The notes beneath the pieces were generated by a model. The model searched no databases. It worked only from the letters and a program-made list of their open reading frames with translations, and had not been told where the DNA came from. From NCBI GenBank assembly GCA_035759745.1, contig DASTUF010000041.1:5706-69705 (forward strand): DNA of 64,000 bases. Reading direction: 5' to 3'. The translations under genes were made by a program, and so were the position numbers. Below, piece after piece: positions 16,933-26,535 of the stretch. The stretch's first letter is position 1, and every line of letters starts with the position of its first letter. This stretch comes from CAMLHP01 sp035759745. Lineage in GTDB: Bacteria > Gemmatimonadota > Gemmatimonadetes > Gemmatimonadales > GWC2-71-9.

Positions 16933-19458
16933 TTAGAAGTTTGCGGTTACTCCGCCAAGTAACCGCCGCCCCAGTACCGAGCCGCCGTAGATCTGGAAGC
17001 GCTCCTGGTCCAGCAAGTTGGTGGCCGTGGCATGGACCCGGAGGTAGTTGTTGATCCGGTAGCCTGCGCCGAGGCTCAGCAGCTCCGCAGCCGGCACGTA
17101 GCCCTGGAAGACGCCGGCCGCCCAGGGGTAGCCATCGATCAGCCGGAGGCCGACATTGGCATCGAAGCCCTGCGCGCCCATGTACGAGACCATGAACGAC
17201 GCCTTCTTGCTGGGCGTGTTGGGCACCAGCTGGTCGCCGGTGGCCTGCGACTTCACCTCGAAGTCGAACCCGGTGAACGAGGCGTCCACCCGGAACTCGT
17301 TGGTAACGTTGTATCCCACGCCGATCTCGATGCCGCGCTCACGCACTTCACCGGCATTGGCGTACGACACCACAATGGCGGTGTTGCCATTCACCCGCGA
17401 GAGACCGGCCGCCGCCACCGGCTGGCCGGCGGCTGCCAATTGGTCCCGGGTGGCCTGCTCGACCGCGGGCCGGAACTGCTCCGGCACCGCTTCCGGCGCG
17501 GTCCAGGCGCCATAAGCCGGGTTGACGCCCGGCAGCAGGTCGGTGACGAAGTTCTCGAGGTCATTCAGGTACACGTCGATCGTCACGAATGCACGGTCGC
17601 CGAGATTGGCCTTGTAGCCGGCTTCCCAGCCGTTCACGTGCTCCACTTCCAGCGCCGAGTTGCCCAGCGCAAGCACCGGGACCGCCGCCGAGTTGGTGTA
17701 CAGCTCGCCCACCGGCACCCCCGCCAGCGCCGGCCCCAGGGGCGAAGCCCGCAACCCGGCCTCGAGCAGCGTGAAGTTGGCCGGCGCGCCAGCTGGCGCC
17801 CGGAGGAAGAACTCGGAGTAGTTGGGGGTCTGGAACGCGCGATTGTAGGTGAACCGGAAGGAATGGTTCTCGTTGGGGCTGACCACCACGGCGGCCTTGG
17901 GCGAGAACTGGGCGTCGTACAGGTCGCCGTCGTCGAACCGCGCGGCACCCACGATCTTTACCTGCGGAATGACCTCGTACTCGACCTGGCCGAACACCGA
18001 GTAGGTGTTGTCGCTCCGGTCGTCATTGGCCGGGTCCATCAGGCTTCCGTGCGTGTTGGTGTTGGTGTTCCGGACCGAGCTGCCCACCACCACCCGCGCC
18101 GGGCCGAAGGTCTGGTTGGCCTGGGCCTCGAGGTGAAAGATGTCCGAGTCCTCGAGAATATCGAGGCCCGAGGCCAGCGACCTCTGCGGCTCCAGCGTGC
18201 TGCGGCTGTTCCAGTAGCCCATCACGTTGAAGCGCTCCTCCGCCCACGCCACCCGGGCATACGGCTTGACCGCCTTGAGCACCTGCACCCGGCCGATGCC
18301 GGTCACCAGAATCTCGTTCTCGACCCGTGCGGCGCCTGCCTCCGCCGTGATCATCCCACCGTTGTCGCGGTAGACATCAAAGCGCGCCGTCCCATACATG
18401 TTCTGCAGCGGATCGCGGTCTCCCAGCGCCTCACGCGTCACCGGGTCCAGCGTCTGCCCGGAAATCGGGATCGCTTCCGGCGTGATCGCAGGCGGTACCG
18501 GCTCGTCGGTCGCCGGTTCGTACTCCTCGGCCAGGTCACCGGGGTTGGTGCGCGAGCGGGACCACGTGTCGCTCCGGTTGTAACCCACGTTGAGCCGGTA
18601 GCCGAATCGTCCGCTGCTGGCCACGCCTGCGTGGCGCAGGTCGCCCCGGAACGTTTCCAGCTCGCCGCCGGCCAGCGTCACTTTGGTGCCGACCACTTCG
18701 CGCGCCGCCTGCGACGTCATGTTCACCACGCCGCTGAAGGCATTGGCGCCGTAGAGCGCAGAGCCGGGGCCCCGCACCACCTCGATGCCGCGCAGGTCTT
18801 CCAGCGGCACCGTCATGCCGTTCCACTCCTGGGCGCCGAGGAAGGCGATGGCCAGGTCCCGTCCGTCCTCGAGCACCAGCACCCGGCGATTGAGCGTCGA
18901 ATTGAATCCCCGGGCATTGACGCTGAAGTCGTTGACGCCGCTTTGGGCCACATCGAGGCCCGGCACCGTCGCGAGCGCGGCGGGGACCTGCCCGGTGATG
19001 GACGTGTTGTCGAGGATCTGGGTCGGAACGGTCGATACCGCGGCAGGTGCTTCGACCACCCGTTCGGGCGCGCGCGAGGCACTGCTCACCACGATGTCAC
19101 CCAGCAGCACGGGGGCAGCCACCATCACGGCATCGGCTGTGACGCTTCCGCCGCTCGTCACTGTCACTTGCTGCTCCATGGGTCGGAAACCGAGCCAGCG
19201 AAAGACGATCGTCTGCGCGCCCGCAGGAACCCGCGGCAGGGTGTACCGGCCATCGCTTCCGGTGACCGCCGAACGGCCGGACTCGCGAGCCACGATCGAG
19301 ACACCTGCCAGCGGCTCGCCCGATCCGTCACGGGTAACGGTGCCGGTGATGGTACCTGTGCCTTGCGCCGCCAGCATGGCACCAGGCAGGACGACGAGCG
19401 CGAGCAGCACGCTCAAGGGAAGCAGCACGCGTCGGGACACGTACACTGGCAATGCCAT
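16933..19458 (-). CDS. TonB-dependent receptor with carboxypeptidase-regulatory domain
   Basis: 841 residues. The ATG at 19458 has a GGAGG 7 nt upstream. Signal peptide to about residue 33 (MLAAQG), a CarboxypepD_reg-like beta-sandwich at about 35-115 (GTVTRDGSGEPLAGVSI), a plug domain about 130-240 (LATVPGLDVAQSG, RGIEVVRGPGSALYGANA) and a 22-strand-type barrel ending in Phe (GGVTANF), the usual BAM signal. It imports an unknown substrate across the outer membrane using TonB energy. No TonB/ExbBD or enzyme genes lie nearby, so the substrate is not indicated. A second receptor ends 99 bp upstream. Confidence 0.9.
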   Translation of the reverse strand: MALPVYVSRRVLLPLSVLLALVVLPGAMLAAQGTGTITGTVTRDGSGEPLAGVSIVARESGRSAVTGSDGRYTLPRVPAGAQTIVFRWLGFRPMEQQVTVTSGGSVTADAVMVAAPVLLGDIVVSSASRAPERVVEAPAAVSTVPTQILDNTSITGQVPAALATVPGLDVAQSGVNDFSVNARGFNSTLNRRVLVLEDGRDLAIAFLGAQEWNGMTVPLEDLRGIEVVRGPGSALYGANAFSGVVNMTSQAAREVVGTKVTLAGGELETFRGDLRHAGVASSGRFGYRLNVGYNRSDTWSRSRTNPGDLAEEYEPATDEPVPPAITPEAIPISGQTLDPVTREALGDRDPLQNMYGTARFDVYRDNGGMITAEAGAARVENEILVTGIGRVQVLKAVKPYARVAWAEERFNVMGYWNSRSTLEPQRSLASGLDILEDSDIFHLEAQANQTFGPARVVVGSSVRNTNTNTHGSLMDPANDDRSDNTYSVFGQVEYEVIPQVKIVGAARFDDGDLYDAQFSPKAAVVVSPNENHSFRFTYNRAFQTPNYSEFFLRAPAGAPANFTLLEAGLRASPLGPALAGVPVGELYTNSAAVPVLALGNSALEVEHVNGWEAGYKANLGDRAFVTIDVYLNDLENFVTDLLPGVNPAYGAWTAPEAVPEQFRPAVEQATRDQLAAAGQPVAAAGLSRVNGNTAIVVSYANAGEVRERGIEIGVGYNVTNEFRVDASFTGFDFEVKSQATGDQLVPNTPSKKASFMVSYMGAQGFDANVGLRLIDGYPWAAGVFQGYVPAAELLSLGAGYRINNYLRVHATATNLLDQERFQIYGGSVLGRRLLGGVTANF

Positions 19459-19557
19459 GGCCAGCCTCCGCAGGGACGTAGGAGTGGTGCAGTGATTGTC
19501 AAGGAAGGATGCACCCGACCCGCGTCGAGTGGAAGAGCGGCGGCCGAATGCCGACAA

Positions 19558-21603
19558 TCACAATCCGGCTTCGAGCCCCGCGTAGACGCTCCGCCCCGCC
19601 GCCGGCTCCACCACCCTTCCGCCGAACCCGTTGATGGCAACCGAGCCGGCATGGCTGGAGTTCCAGAGGTTGCTGACGCCCACGAAGGGCGAGAACCACA
19701 GCTGTCCCGCGTCAAGATCCAGGCCGCCTCGCAGGTCGGTGGCATGCCAGCCATCGATGCGAATGGTGTTGGCGTCGTCGGCCCAGAGCGATCCCGACAT
19801 CGTGTGGTCCGCGGCCAGCCAGGCACGGCCGATATCAGCCCGCACGCCAACGCGAGCGAACGCGGCCGGCACACCAGCCAGCCGGTTCTCATCCAGTCTG
19901 GCCGTGTCCGCGCCCGATACCAGCATGTAATCGGTGAAACGGTAATCCGCCGCCGTCAGCGCCCCCCACACCGACCAGCCTTCCCGCACCACTGCCTCCA
20001 CGCCCAGCTCCACGCCGCGATTGCGGATCCTGCCGGCGTTGGTGTAGTACGAACGGCCGTCGACCTGCTCGAAGGGAATGATGGCCTCGCGGATCTGTAC
20101 CTGGAACAGTGCCGCCGACCACCGCACTCCAGCTGATTCCCCTCGCGCGCCGACTTCCAGTGTCACGGCCCGCTGGGGACCGAGGTCGGGATTGAATCCC
20201 CCGCCCTCCTGCTGCACCGCCAGCTCGGTGGTGGTCGGGGTATCGAACGAGGTCGATGCATTCACGTACGGCGTCACCGTTCCTGCACCGATGAAACTTG
20301 CGCCGCCACTCACGCTCCACGCGCCCATCGAGCGCTCGCCCGAATCGTCTGAGTCATCATCCAGCCGGTCTCGCACCGAGAAGTGAATCTGGTCTCGGCG
20401 GACGCCGCCCTCGAACCGCCACATCGGCGCCGGCTGCCACACGGTGCGGAGGAACGGCCCGATGGCCCGGACGTGCTCCAGTTGATTCACTGTCGTGTCC
20501 GGTGCCGCCACGTGGTTGGGCGTCAGGTTGGCGCGCTCGTCGCGCATCCACTGGGCGTCCACTCCCGCCGTGACCACCGGGTGCGAGGGATCGCGCCCGA
20601 GGCGGCGCACCGTACTCGCCCGGACGCCGCCGGCCCGCCGCAGGATCCGGATCGTGGTATTGGTGGCGATGGGATTGTCGAGGTCGCGCCGCAGCCCGAA
20701 GAGCGCCAAGGTATAGCGGCTGCCGTCGGCGGCGGCGTGATCCAGCTGCACGGCGAGTTGCTGCTGGCTGACCGCCTTGCCCGCGTTGCGGGCCACGTTG
20801 TTCGGGGCCGCGAGGCGAGGCGTCACTGCAAACTCCTCCGGCGTAAGTGCTCCTGGATTCTCCGCCAGGGGATCATCCGCCGCCTTGAATCCCACTCGCA
20901 CGGTGGTGCCACCGGCGCGATACCCCAGCTCGAGACCCAGCCGCCGAAGATCCGCTGCGCTGTGAGCGCGATGTCCGTCGACCACAGCGCGCGAGAGCGA
21001 AGCGACCGCGCTGAATGGCCCCGCCCTGCCGCTGGCCCGGCCGTGCCACTTGAACAGCCCGTCGGCGCCACCTTCCACCCGGATCCTTCCCGCCGCGGGT
21101 GCGCCGGCCGCGGGCGCGGAGATCAGGTTCACCACGCCACCCGCGCCGTTGCCATAGAGCACCGACGTCGACCCCCGCAGCACTTCGACCCGGGCGATGT
21201 CGGCCAGCTCCACGTTGGTGAACTGGCTCTGGCCGTCGGGGAGCGTCTGGGGAATCCCGTCGAGCAGGACCACGACGCCCCGGGTCCCGAAGGAGGAGCG
21301 GCTGCCGAACCCGCGCAGCGAAATCCGCTGGTCCAGCGCGAAGGTGCCGCGGTCGGACACGTACGTACCGGGAAGGTCGGTCAACGCTTCAGCCAGTCCC
21401 AGGGTCCGGCGGCCCCGCCGCAGGGAGGTAGAATCCAGCACGCCCACGGCGGCTGGCACCTGCTGGAGCGACGTCGGCGCGCGCGTCACCACCACGATCG
21501 GTGGCAGCACGTGCACCGAATCCGCCAGCGTGGTATCCCGCTCCTGCGCCATCACGCGCCCGAGCGGAAGCAGGACCAGCAGGGCCAGCAGTGCCATGCG
21601 CAT
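19558..21603 (-). CDS. TonB-dependent receptor (BtuB/siderophore type)
   Basis: 681 residues. The ATG at 21603 (or 21597) opens a signal peptide (LLALLVLLPLG, cleavage near VMAQE). Plug about 45-165: TRAPTSLQQVP, SLRGFGSRSSFGTRG, VEVLRGSTSVLYGNGAGG. The remainder is a barrel (GVELGVEAVV, a late Tyr-Ala-Gly strand). Unlike its neighbour it lacks the carboxypeptidase-regulatory domain and is shorter, so the two are not recent duplicates. The last residue is Leu rather than Phe. Substrate unknown. Upstream frame runs through the period-9 repeat and should not be taken as coding. Confidence 0.88.
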   Translation of the reverse strand: MRMALLALLVLLPLGRVMAQERDTTLADSVHVLPPIVVVTRAPTSLQQVPAAVGVLDSTSLRRGRRTLGLAEALTDLPGTYVSDRGTFALDQRISLRGFGSRSSFGTRGVVVLLDGIPQTLPDGQSQFTNVELADIARVEVLRGSTSVLYGNGAGGVVNLISAPAAGAPAAGRIRVEGGADGLFKWHGRASGRAGPFSAVASLSRAVVDGHRAHSAADLRRLGLELGYRAGGTTVRVGFKAADDPLAENPGALTPEEFAVTPRLAAPNNVARNAGKAVSQQQLAVQLDHAAADGSRYTLALFGLRRDLDNPIATNTTIRILRRAGGVRASTVRRLGRDPSHPVVTAGVDAQWMRDERANLTPNHVAAPDTTVNQLEHVRAIGPFLRTVWQPAPMWRFEGGVRRDQIHFSVRDRLDDDSDDSGERSMGAWSVSGGASFIGAGTVTPYVNASTSFDTPTTTELAVQQEGGGFNPDLGPQRAVTLEVGARGESAGVRWSAALFQVQIREAIIPFEQVDGRSYYTNAGRIRNRGVELGVEAVVREGWSVWGALTAADYRFTDYMLVSGADTARLDENRLAGVPAAFARVGVRADIGRAWLAADHTMSGSLWADDANTIRIDGWHATDLRGGLDLDAGQLWFSPFVGVSNLWNSSHAGSVAINGFGGRVVEPAAGRSVYAGLEAGL

Positions 21604-21630
21604 TACGGAATCTATCCAGGGCTTCGGCCA

Positions 21631-21724
21631 ACCACGGAGCCACGGAGACCACAGAGACTGCGGTTCTTCGTGCCCTTCGTGTCCTTCGTGGTTAAGCCTC
21701 CGTGGCCTCTGTGGCTCTGTGGTG
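21631..21724. repeat. Period-9 CCACGGAGA-type intergenic element with inverted arms
   Basis: Units of about 9 bp: left arm CCACGGAG/CCACGGAGA/CCACAGAGA, middle block CTTCGTGCC/CTTCGTGTC/CTTCGTGGT, right arm CCTCCGTGG/CCTCTGTGG/CTCTGTGGT. The right arm is the approximate reverse complement of the left, so a long imperfect hairpin can form. It lies between divergent genes for a TonB receptor and an ABC-F ATPase. If read as protein it gives the HEGHEGHEE-type artefact seen in mis-extended gene starts. Confidence 0.8.
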
Positions 21725-21770
21725 AATTCCCCCGTCGAATAGCTCAGCCAGTGACTATCTTTCCCGCCCG

Positions 21771-23711
21771 ATGATTTCCGCTTCCGACCTCTCCAAGTCG
21801 TTCGGCGCACGCACGCTGTTCCAGGACGTCGCGCTCCAGCTCAATGCCGGCGAGCGCTACGGCCTGGTCGGCGCCAACGGCTCGGGCAAGACCACCCTCC
21901 TCGGCATCCTCGCCGGTCACGTCGAGGCCACCACCGGCACCGTCGCCCTTCCCAGGAAGGCACGCCTCGGCGTGCTGCGTCAGGACCAGTTCCTGCACGA
22001 GCAGCGGCAGATCATCCAGGTCGCGCTGATGGGCAACCCGGAACTCTGGAGCGCGATAGCCGCGAAGGAGGAGCTCTTCGCCGCCGGCGAGGAGCACTTC
22101 GACGTCGACAAGTTCTCCGAACTGGAAGACATCGTCCTCCGGCACGATGGCTACAACGCCGAGGCCCGCGCCGCCGAGATCCTCGAGGGGCTGGGCATCA
22201 CGGGCGACGTCCATCACCAGCCGCTGTCGACGCTGTCGGGAGGCTTCAAGTTCCGGGTGCTGCTGGCCCAGGTGCTGGCCGCCGCGCCCGACGCGCTGCT
22301 GCTGGACGAGCCCACCAACCACCTCGACATCCTCTCGATCCGGTGGCTCGAGAAGTTCCTCCGCGACTTCCGGGGTCCGGTCGTCGTCATCTCGCACGAC
22401 CATCGCTTCCTCGACAACGTCGCGACCCAGATCCTCGACGTCGACTACCAGACCGTCACCGCCTATCGGGGCAACTACACCGCCTTCCAGGAAGCCAAGG
22501 TCACCGAGCGTGAACGGCGCGAGAAGGACATCGCCGAGCGTGAGAAGGAGATCGCGCATCATCAGCTGTTCGTGGACCGCTTCAAGGCCAAGGCAAGCAA
22601 GGCCCGCCAGGCGCAAAGCAAGATGAAGCTGATCGAGAAGAAGGCCGAGTCGCTGGGGGCCTTGCCCCAGAGTTCCCGTCGCTATCCGGCGTTCCGCTTC
22701 GTGCTGCGGCGCCCCAGTGGCCGCGAGGTGCTCAAGGTGCGCGGCATCCGGAAGTCGTTCGGCAGCAAGGAGGTGCTGCATGGGGTGGATCTCGAAGTCC
22801 GCCGGGGAGATCGGGTGGCGGTGATCGGGCCCAACGGCATCGGCAAGTCCACCCTGCTCAAGATCCTGGTGGGTGACCTGACCGCCGACGCCGGCCAGGT
22901 CGAGTGGGGCTACGAGGCCCAGCCGGGCTACTTCGCCCAGGACCATCGTGAAAAGCTGGGCAACCCCGACTGGACCGCCCAGGAGTGGCTCGCCGGGTTC
23001 TGCCCCGGCAAGACCGTCGGATTCGTCCGGGGCGAACTGGGGCGCGTCCTGTTCACGGGTGACGACGCCGAGAAGCGGCTGGGTTCGCTGTCGGGCGGCG
23101 AGGCCGCGCGGCTGGTCTTTGCCCGGCTGGGCGTGGAGCAACCCAACGTGCTGCTGCTCGACGAGCCAACCAACCATCTCGACCTTGAGTCCATCGAAGC
23201 TTTGGTGGAGAGCCTCCAGGCTTATCAGGGCACGCTGGTGCTGGTCTCCCACGACCGGTGGTTCGTGTCCCGACTCGCCACGCGAGTAGTCGAGATCCGC
23301 CCCGGTGGGATGCGTGACTATGCTGGCACCTACGACGAGTACGTCCATGCCTGCGGCGATGACCACCTCGACGTGGACGAAGTTGTCCTCCGGGCCAAAC
23401 GCGAAAAGCCCCCGTCCCGTGCGACCGCCCGGCCGGCGAAGGCGACTCCCAAGGCACCTGCCGAGGCGAGCGTCCGCGAGCTCGAGCATCGGCGGGACGC
23501 TTCGACCGTCCGAATCAGCGCCGTCGAGTCCCGGGTGGCCGCCATCGACGCCCGATTTGCAGATCCGGCGTTCTATCAGGAGACGTCCCACAGGGAGGTC
23601 CGTGCGCTCGAGGAAGAGCGTGCCCGGCTGCGGACCGAACTGGACGGCCTGCTGGCGGAGTGGGAGTCGGTCGAGGAGCGCCTGGCCGGGCGGGCCGGGC
23701 GGGGCAACTGA
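21771..23711 (+). CDS. ABC-F family ATPase (YbiT/Uup-like)
   Basis: 646 residues with two ATP-binding cassettes and no membrane helices. Domain 1: GANGSGKTT, LSGGFKFRVLLAQ, LLLDEPTNHLD. Linker about 235-310 is helical and charged (ERERREKDIAEREKEI). Domain 2: GPNGIGKST, LSGGEAARL, LLLDEPTNHLD. A C-terminal coiled-coil-like arm (about 540-646) recalls Uup. ABC-F proteins act on the ribosome, relieving stalls or conferring antibiotic protection; which role applies here is not visible. Divergent from the TonB receptor, transcribed alone. Confidence 0.9.
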   Translation: MISASDLSKSFGARTLFQDVALQLNAGERYGLVGANGSGKTTLLGILAGHVEATTGTVALPRKARLGVLRQDQFLHEQRQIIQVALMGNPELWSAIAAKEELFAAGEEHFDVDKFSELEDIVLRHDGYNAEARAAEILEGLGITGDVHHQPLSTLSGGFKFRVLLAQVLAAAPDALLLDEPTNHLDILSIRWLEKFLRDFRGPVVVISHDHRFLDNVATQILDVDYQTVTAYRGNYTAFQEAKVTERERREKDIAEREKEIAHHQLFVDRFKAKASKARQAQSKMKLIEKKAESLGALPQSSRRYPAFRFVLRRPSGREVLKVRGIRKSFGSKEVLHGVDLEVRRGDRVAVIGPNGIGKSTLLKILVGDLTADAGQVEWGYEAQPGYFAQDHREKLGNPDWTAQEWLAGFCPGKTVGFVRGELGRVLFTGDDAEKRLGSLSGGEAARLVFARLGVEQPNVLLLDEPTNHLDLESIEALVESLQAYQGTLVLVSHDRWFVSRLATRVVEIRPGGMRDYAGTYDEYVHACGDDHLDVDEVVLRAKREKPPSRATARPAKATPKAPAEASVRELEHRRDASTVRISAVESRVAAIDARFADPAFYQETSHREVRALEEERARLRTELDGLLAEWESVEERLAGRAGRGN

Positions 23712-23727
23712 GTTCGGGAAATGGTGC

Positions 23728-23733
23728 TATAAT
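23728..23733 (+). promoter_or_regulatory. Candidate -10 element for the DUF305-LVIVD pair
   Basis: A perfect TATAAT lies 17 bp after the ABC-F stop. No convincing -35 hexamer is found at the right distance. It would give a leader of about 60 nt before the DUF305 gene. Confidence 0.35.
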
Positions 23734-23800
23734 TGAAGATTGAGGAGCACATAGCAGGTTCGGGACCCCCCACCGGACCCTTGGGAGAGAATATTTGAGG

Positions 23801-24478
23801 ATGTCATCCAAGACCCGTCTTGCCTCCGCGCCGCTGCTGCTTGCGCTGGGACTGACGGCCTGCAGTGCAGGTCAGACTCCATCCACCGGTCCGGCACCCC
23901 AACAGGCCGAGTACAGCGAGAGCGACCTCCGGGCCATCGAGGAGGCCCGGGCCGACAGCGCCCGGCTGCCCTATACCGCCGCCGACATCCACTTCATGTC
24001 AGGCATGATAGGCCACCACTCCCAGGCCATCACCATGGCCGGCTGGGTGCCGACCCACGATGCCAGCCCCGCGATCCAGCGGCTGGCGGAGCGCATCGTG
24101 AACGGCCAGAGCGACGAGATCGTCACCATGCAGACCTGGTTGAAGGACCGCCTCCAGCCGGTGCCGGAGCCGGATTCCGGTGGGATGACGATGATGCATG
24201 GCCACGAGATGACCATGCCGGGCATGCTGACCCACGCGCAGATGCAGCAGCTGGACCAGGCGCGGGGGGCGGAATTCGACCGGCTCTTCCTGACCTTCAT
24301 GATCCAGCACCACAAGGGCGCCCTCACCATGGTGAAGGAGCTGTTCGGCTCCTATGGCGCCGGTCAGGATGAAATCGTCTTCAAGTTCGCGTCCGATGTG
24401 AACGTCGATCAGATCACCGAGATCGCTCGCATGGAGAGCATGCTGGACCAGATGGCGCCGGAGGGCGCCTCCCGATGA
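23801..24478 (+). CDS. DUF305 lipoprotein
   Basis: 225 residues. Lipobox LGLTAC near residue 21. The DUF305 pattern shows twice: MIGHHSQAITMAGW and MIQHHKGALTMVKELF, with Met/His-rich segment GGMTMMHGHEMTMPGM between. Some DUF305 proteins bind copper through such His/Met sites. The ATG at 23801 follows GAGG very closely; a TTG 6 bp upstream has a better placed GGGAG, so the true start may be 23795. The stop overlaps an in-frame ATG of the next gene, so the two form an operon. Confidence 0.85.
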   Translation: MSSKTRLASAPLLLALGLTACSAGQTPSTGPAPQQAEYSESDLRAIEEARADSARLPYTAADIHFMSGMIGHHSQAITMAGWVPTHDASPAIQRLAERIVNGQSDEIVTMQTWLKDRLQPVPEPDSGGMTMMHGHEMTMPGMLTHAQMQQLDQARGAEFDRLFLTFMIQHHKGALTMVKELFGSYGAGQDEIVFKFASDVNVDQITEIARMESMLDQMAPEGASR

Positions 24479-24534
24479 ATCTCCCGCAGTGGAACGCCCG
24501 TAGGCCTCATTCTGCCCCATCAGAGGAAACTGTC

Positions 24535-26535
24535 ATGGCATCAGTGCCCAGCGTCAGCCGCATGTCCCTGGTCTTCGCGACCGGCCTCCTGGCCCTCGGG
24601 GCGTGCTCCCAATCCACCTACGAATCCGGCACCAACGGCCCCGCGCCGTCCGCGTCAGCCGGCATGTCGACTGCGGCGCCCAGCCCCGACCCGCGCGTCG
24701 GGCTCCGGGCCGGCCAGATGGATGCCGAGCAGGCGGCCTGGAACATGACCCTGATCTCGAATTCGCCGCCATCGGCCGAGTTCGTGGGCGAGACCAACTC
24801 CGACCTCGCCTTCAAGGGCAAGTATGCCATCCAGGGCAACTACAACGGCTGGCAGATCTGGGACATCTCCAATCCCGCGAAGCCGGTGCTCACCACCGCG
24901 TACGTCTGCCCCGCGTCGCAGAGCGACGTGTCGGTGTATGGCAACCTGCTGTTCATCTCGGGTGAAGGCCTGTCAGGCCGGATCGACTGCGGCACCCAGG
25001 GTGTCCAGGACACGGTGAGCGACGTTCGCCTTCGGGGCGTGCGGATCTTCGACATCAGCGACATCACCAAGCCGGTCAACGTCGGCAACGTGCAGACCTG
25101 CCGTGGTTCCCACACCCACTCGGTGCTGGTGGATCCCGACGACAAGGAGAACGTGTACGTGTACATCTCCGGGTCGGCCGGCGTGCGCTCGCCCAGCGAG
25201 CTGCCCGGCTGCAGCGACATGACGCCCACGGAAGATCCCAACTCGGCGCTGTTCCGGATCGAGGTCATCAAGGTGCCGCTGGCGCACCCCGAGCAGGCCG
25301 CGATCGTGAGCTCACCCCGGATCTTCAATGACCTGGTGGCCCCGCCGGAGCATGGCGAAGCCCCGGAGGACATCGCCGCCCAGAAGCGCCGGCTGGATGA
25401 GGCCCGGGCGCGGGGCGCATTCATCGCCAAGTTCGAGGACCGCGAGTTCATCCTCTCGGACCGCATGACCGGGCCGATGCTCGACAGCATTGTGAAGGCG
25501 CGAAACGGCACCGGAGCTGCCACCGCGGCCGACAGCGCTGCGCTGCGGGCCGGCATCGACAACATGATTGCCCGCATGTTCGGCGCCCGCCGGCAGGACC
25601 AGGGCGACGGCCCCCGGCCCGGCCCGACCCAGTGCCACGACATCACGCTGTACCCGGCCATTGGCCTGGCCGGCGGTGCCTGCGGCGGCTACGGCCTGCT
25701 GCTCGATATCAGCGACCCGGTCAACCCGAAGCGCATTGATGCCGTGGCCGACTCGAATTTCTCCTACTGGCACTCGGCGACGTTCAACAACGACGGCACC
25801 AAGGTCCTGTTCTCGGATGAGTGGGGTGGTGGCGGCCAGCCCAAGTGCCGCGCCACCGACAAGAAGGAATGGGGCGCTGACGCCATCTTCACGCTGGACA
25901 ACCGGAAGATGACGTTCCACAGCTACTACAAGATGCCGGCCGCCCAGACCTCCTTCGAGAACTGCGTGGCCCACAATGGATCGCTGATTCCGATTCCGGG
26001 GCGCGACGTGATGGTGCAGGCATGGTACCAGGGTGGCCTCTCGGTCTTCGACTGGACCGACCCGGCCCACCCGAAGGAGATCGCCTTCTTCGACCGCGGC
26101 CCGGTGGACTCGACCCGCATGGGCAGCGGCGGTTCGTGGTCGGTGTACTGGTACAACGGGGTGATGGTGAGCTCCGAAATCTCGCGCGGCCTCGACATCC
26201 TCCAGCTCAAGCCGAGCGCGTTCATCTCCCAGAACGAGATTGACGCCGCTCGCTCGGTGAAGCTGGACTACCTCAATGCCCAGGGCCAGCCGCAGTTCGT
26301 GTGGCCTGCCACGTTCTCGCTGTCGCGGGCGTACCTCGACCAGCTCGAGCGGTCGAAGGGGCTCGATGCCGGCACGATCTCCAGCACCCGCGCGGCGCTG
26401 ACCGCCGCCGAGAAGGCTTCGGGCTCGGCGCGGAGCAGCGCGCTCACCGAGCTGGCCTCGGAGCTCGAGGGCAAGGGCTCTGATCCCGCCAAGGTGAAGA
26501 AGCTGGTTGATTCGGTGAGAGAGCTGGCGAAGTAG
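24535..26535 (+). CDS. LVIVD-repeat lipoprotein
   Basis: 666 residues. The ATG at 24535 has GAGG 8 nt upstream and opens a lipoprotein signal (LLALGAC). Propeller-type LVIVD repeats are seen as GWQIWDISNPAKPVL, GVRIFDISDITKPV, GLLLDISDPVNPKR and GLSVFDWTDPAHPKEI. Several Cys residues (CHDITLYP, GGACGGYG, ENCVAHNG) may form disulphides or metal sites. Function unknown; the fold is a surface beta-propeller. Paired with the DUF305 gene, as is common in related genomes. The last codons form the first copy of a 17-bp tandem repeat. Confidence 0.85.
   Translation: MASVPSVSRMSLVFATGLLALGACSQSTYESGTNGPAPSASAGMSTAAPSPDPRVGLRAGQMDAEQAAWNMTLISNSPPSAEFVGETNSDLAFKGKYAIQGNYNGWQIWDISNPAKPVLTTAYVCPASQSDVSVYGNLLFISGEGLSGRIDCGTQGVQDTVSDVRLRGVRIFDISDITKPVNVGNVQTCRGSHTHSVLVDPDDKENVYVYISGSAGVRSPSELPGCSDMTPTEDPNSALFRIEVIKVPLAHPEQAAIVSSPRIFNDLVAPPEHGEAPEDIAAQKRRLDEARARGAFIAKFEDREFILSDRMTGPMLDSIVKARNGTGAATAADSAALRAGIDNMIARMFGARRQDQGDGPRPGPTQCHDITLYPAIGLAGGACGGYGLLLDISDPVNPKRIDAVADSNFSYWHSATFNNDGTKVLFSDEWGGGGQPKCRATDKKEWGADAIFTLDNRKMTFHSYYKMPAAQTSFENCVAHNGSLIPIPGRDVMVQAWYQGGLSVFDWTDPAHPKEIAFFDRGPVDSTRMGSGGSWSVYWYNGVMVSSEISRGLDILQLKPSAFISQNEIDAARSVKLDYLNAQGQPQFVWPATFSLSRAYLDQLERSKGLDAGTISSTRAALTAAEKASGSARSSALTELASELEGKGSDPAKVKKLVDSVRELAK

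Noticed and set aside
17032..20136. Very long open frame on the plus strand opposite the TonB receptor genes
   Set aside because: Its product is Arg/His-rich and without domains; it mirrors GC-rich codon use of the real minus-strand genes, which have clear plug and barrel motifs.
21604..21810. N-terminal extension of the TonB receptor containing HEGHEGHEE
   Set aside because: It is translation of the period-9 intergenic repeat; the signal peptide begins at 21603 or 21597.
21744..23591. Long minus-strand frame opposite the ABC-F gene
   Set aside because: The plus strand has two full ATP-binding cassettes; the antisense product has low-complexity composition.
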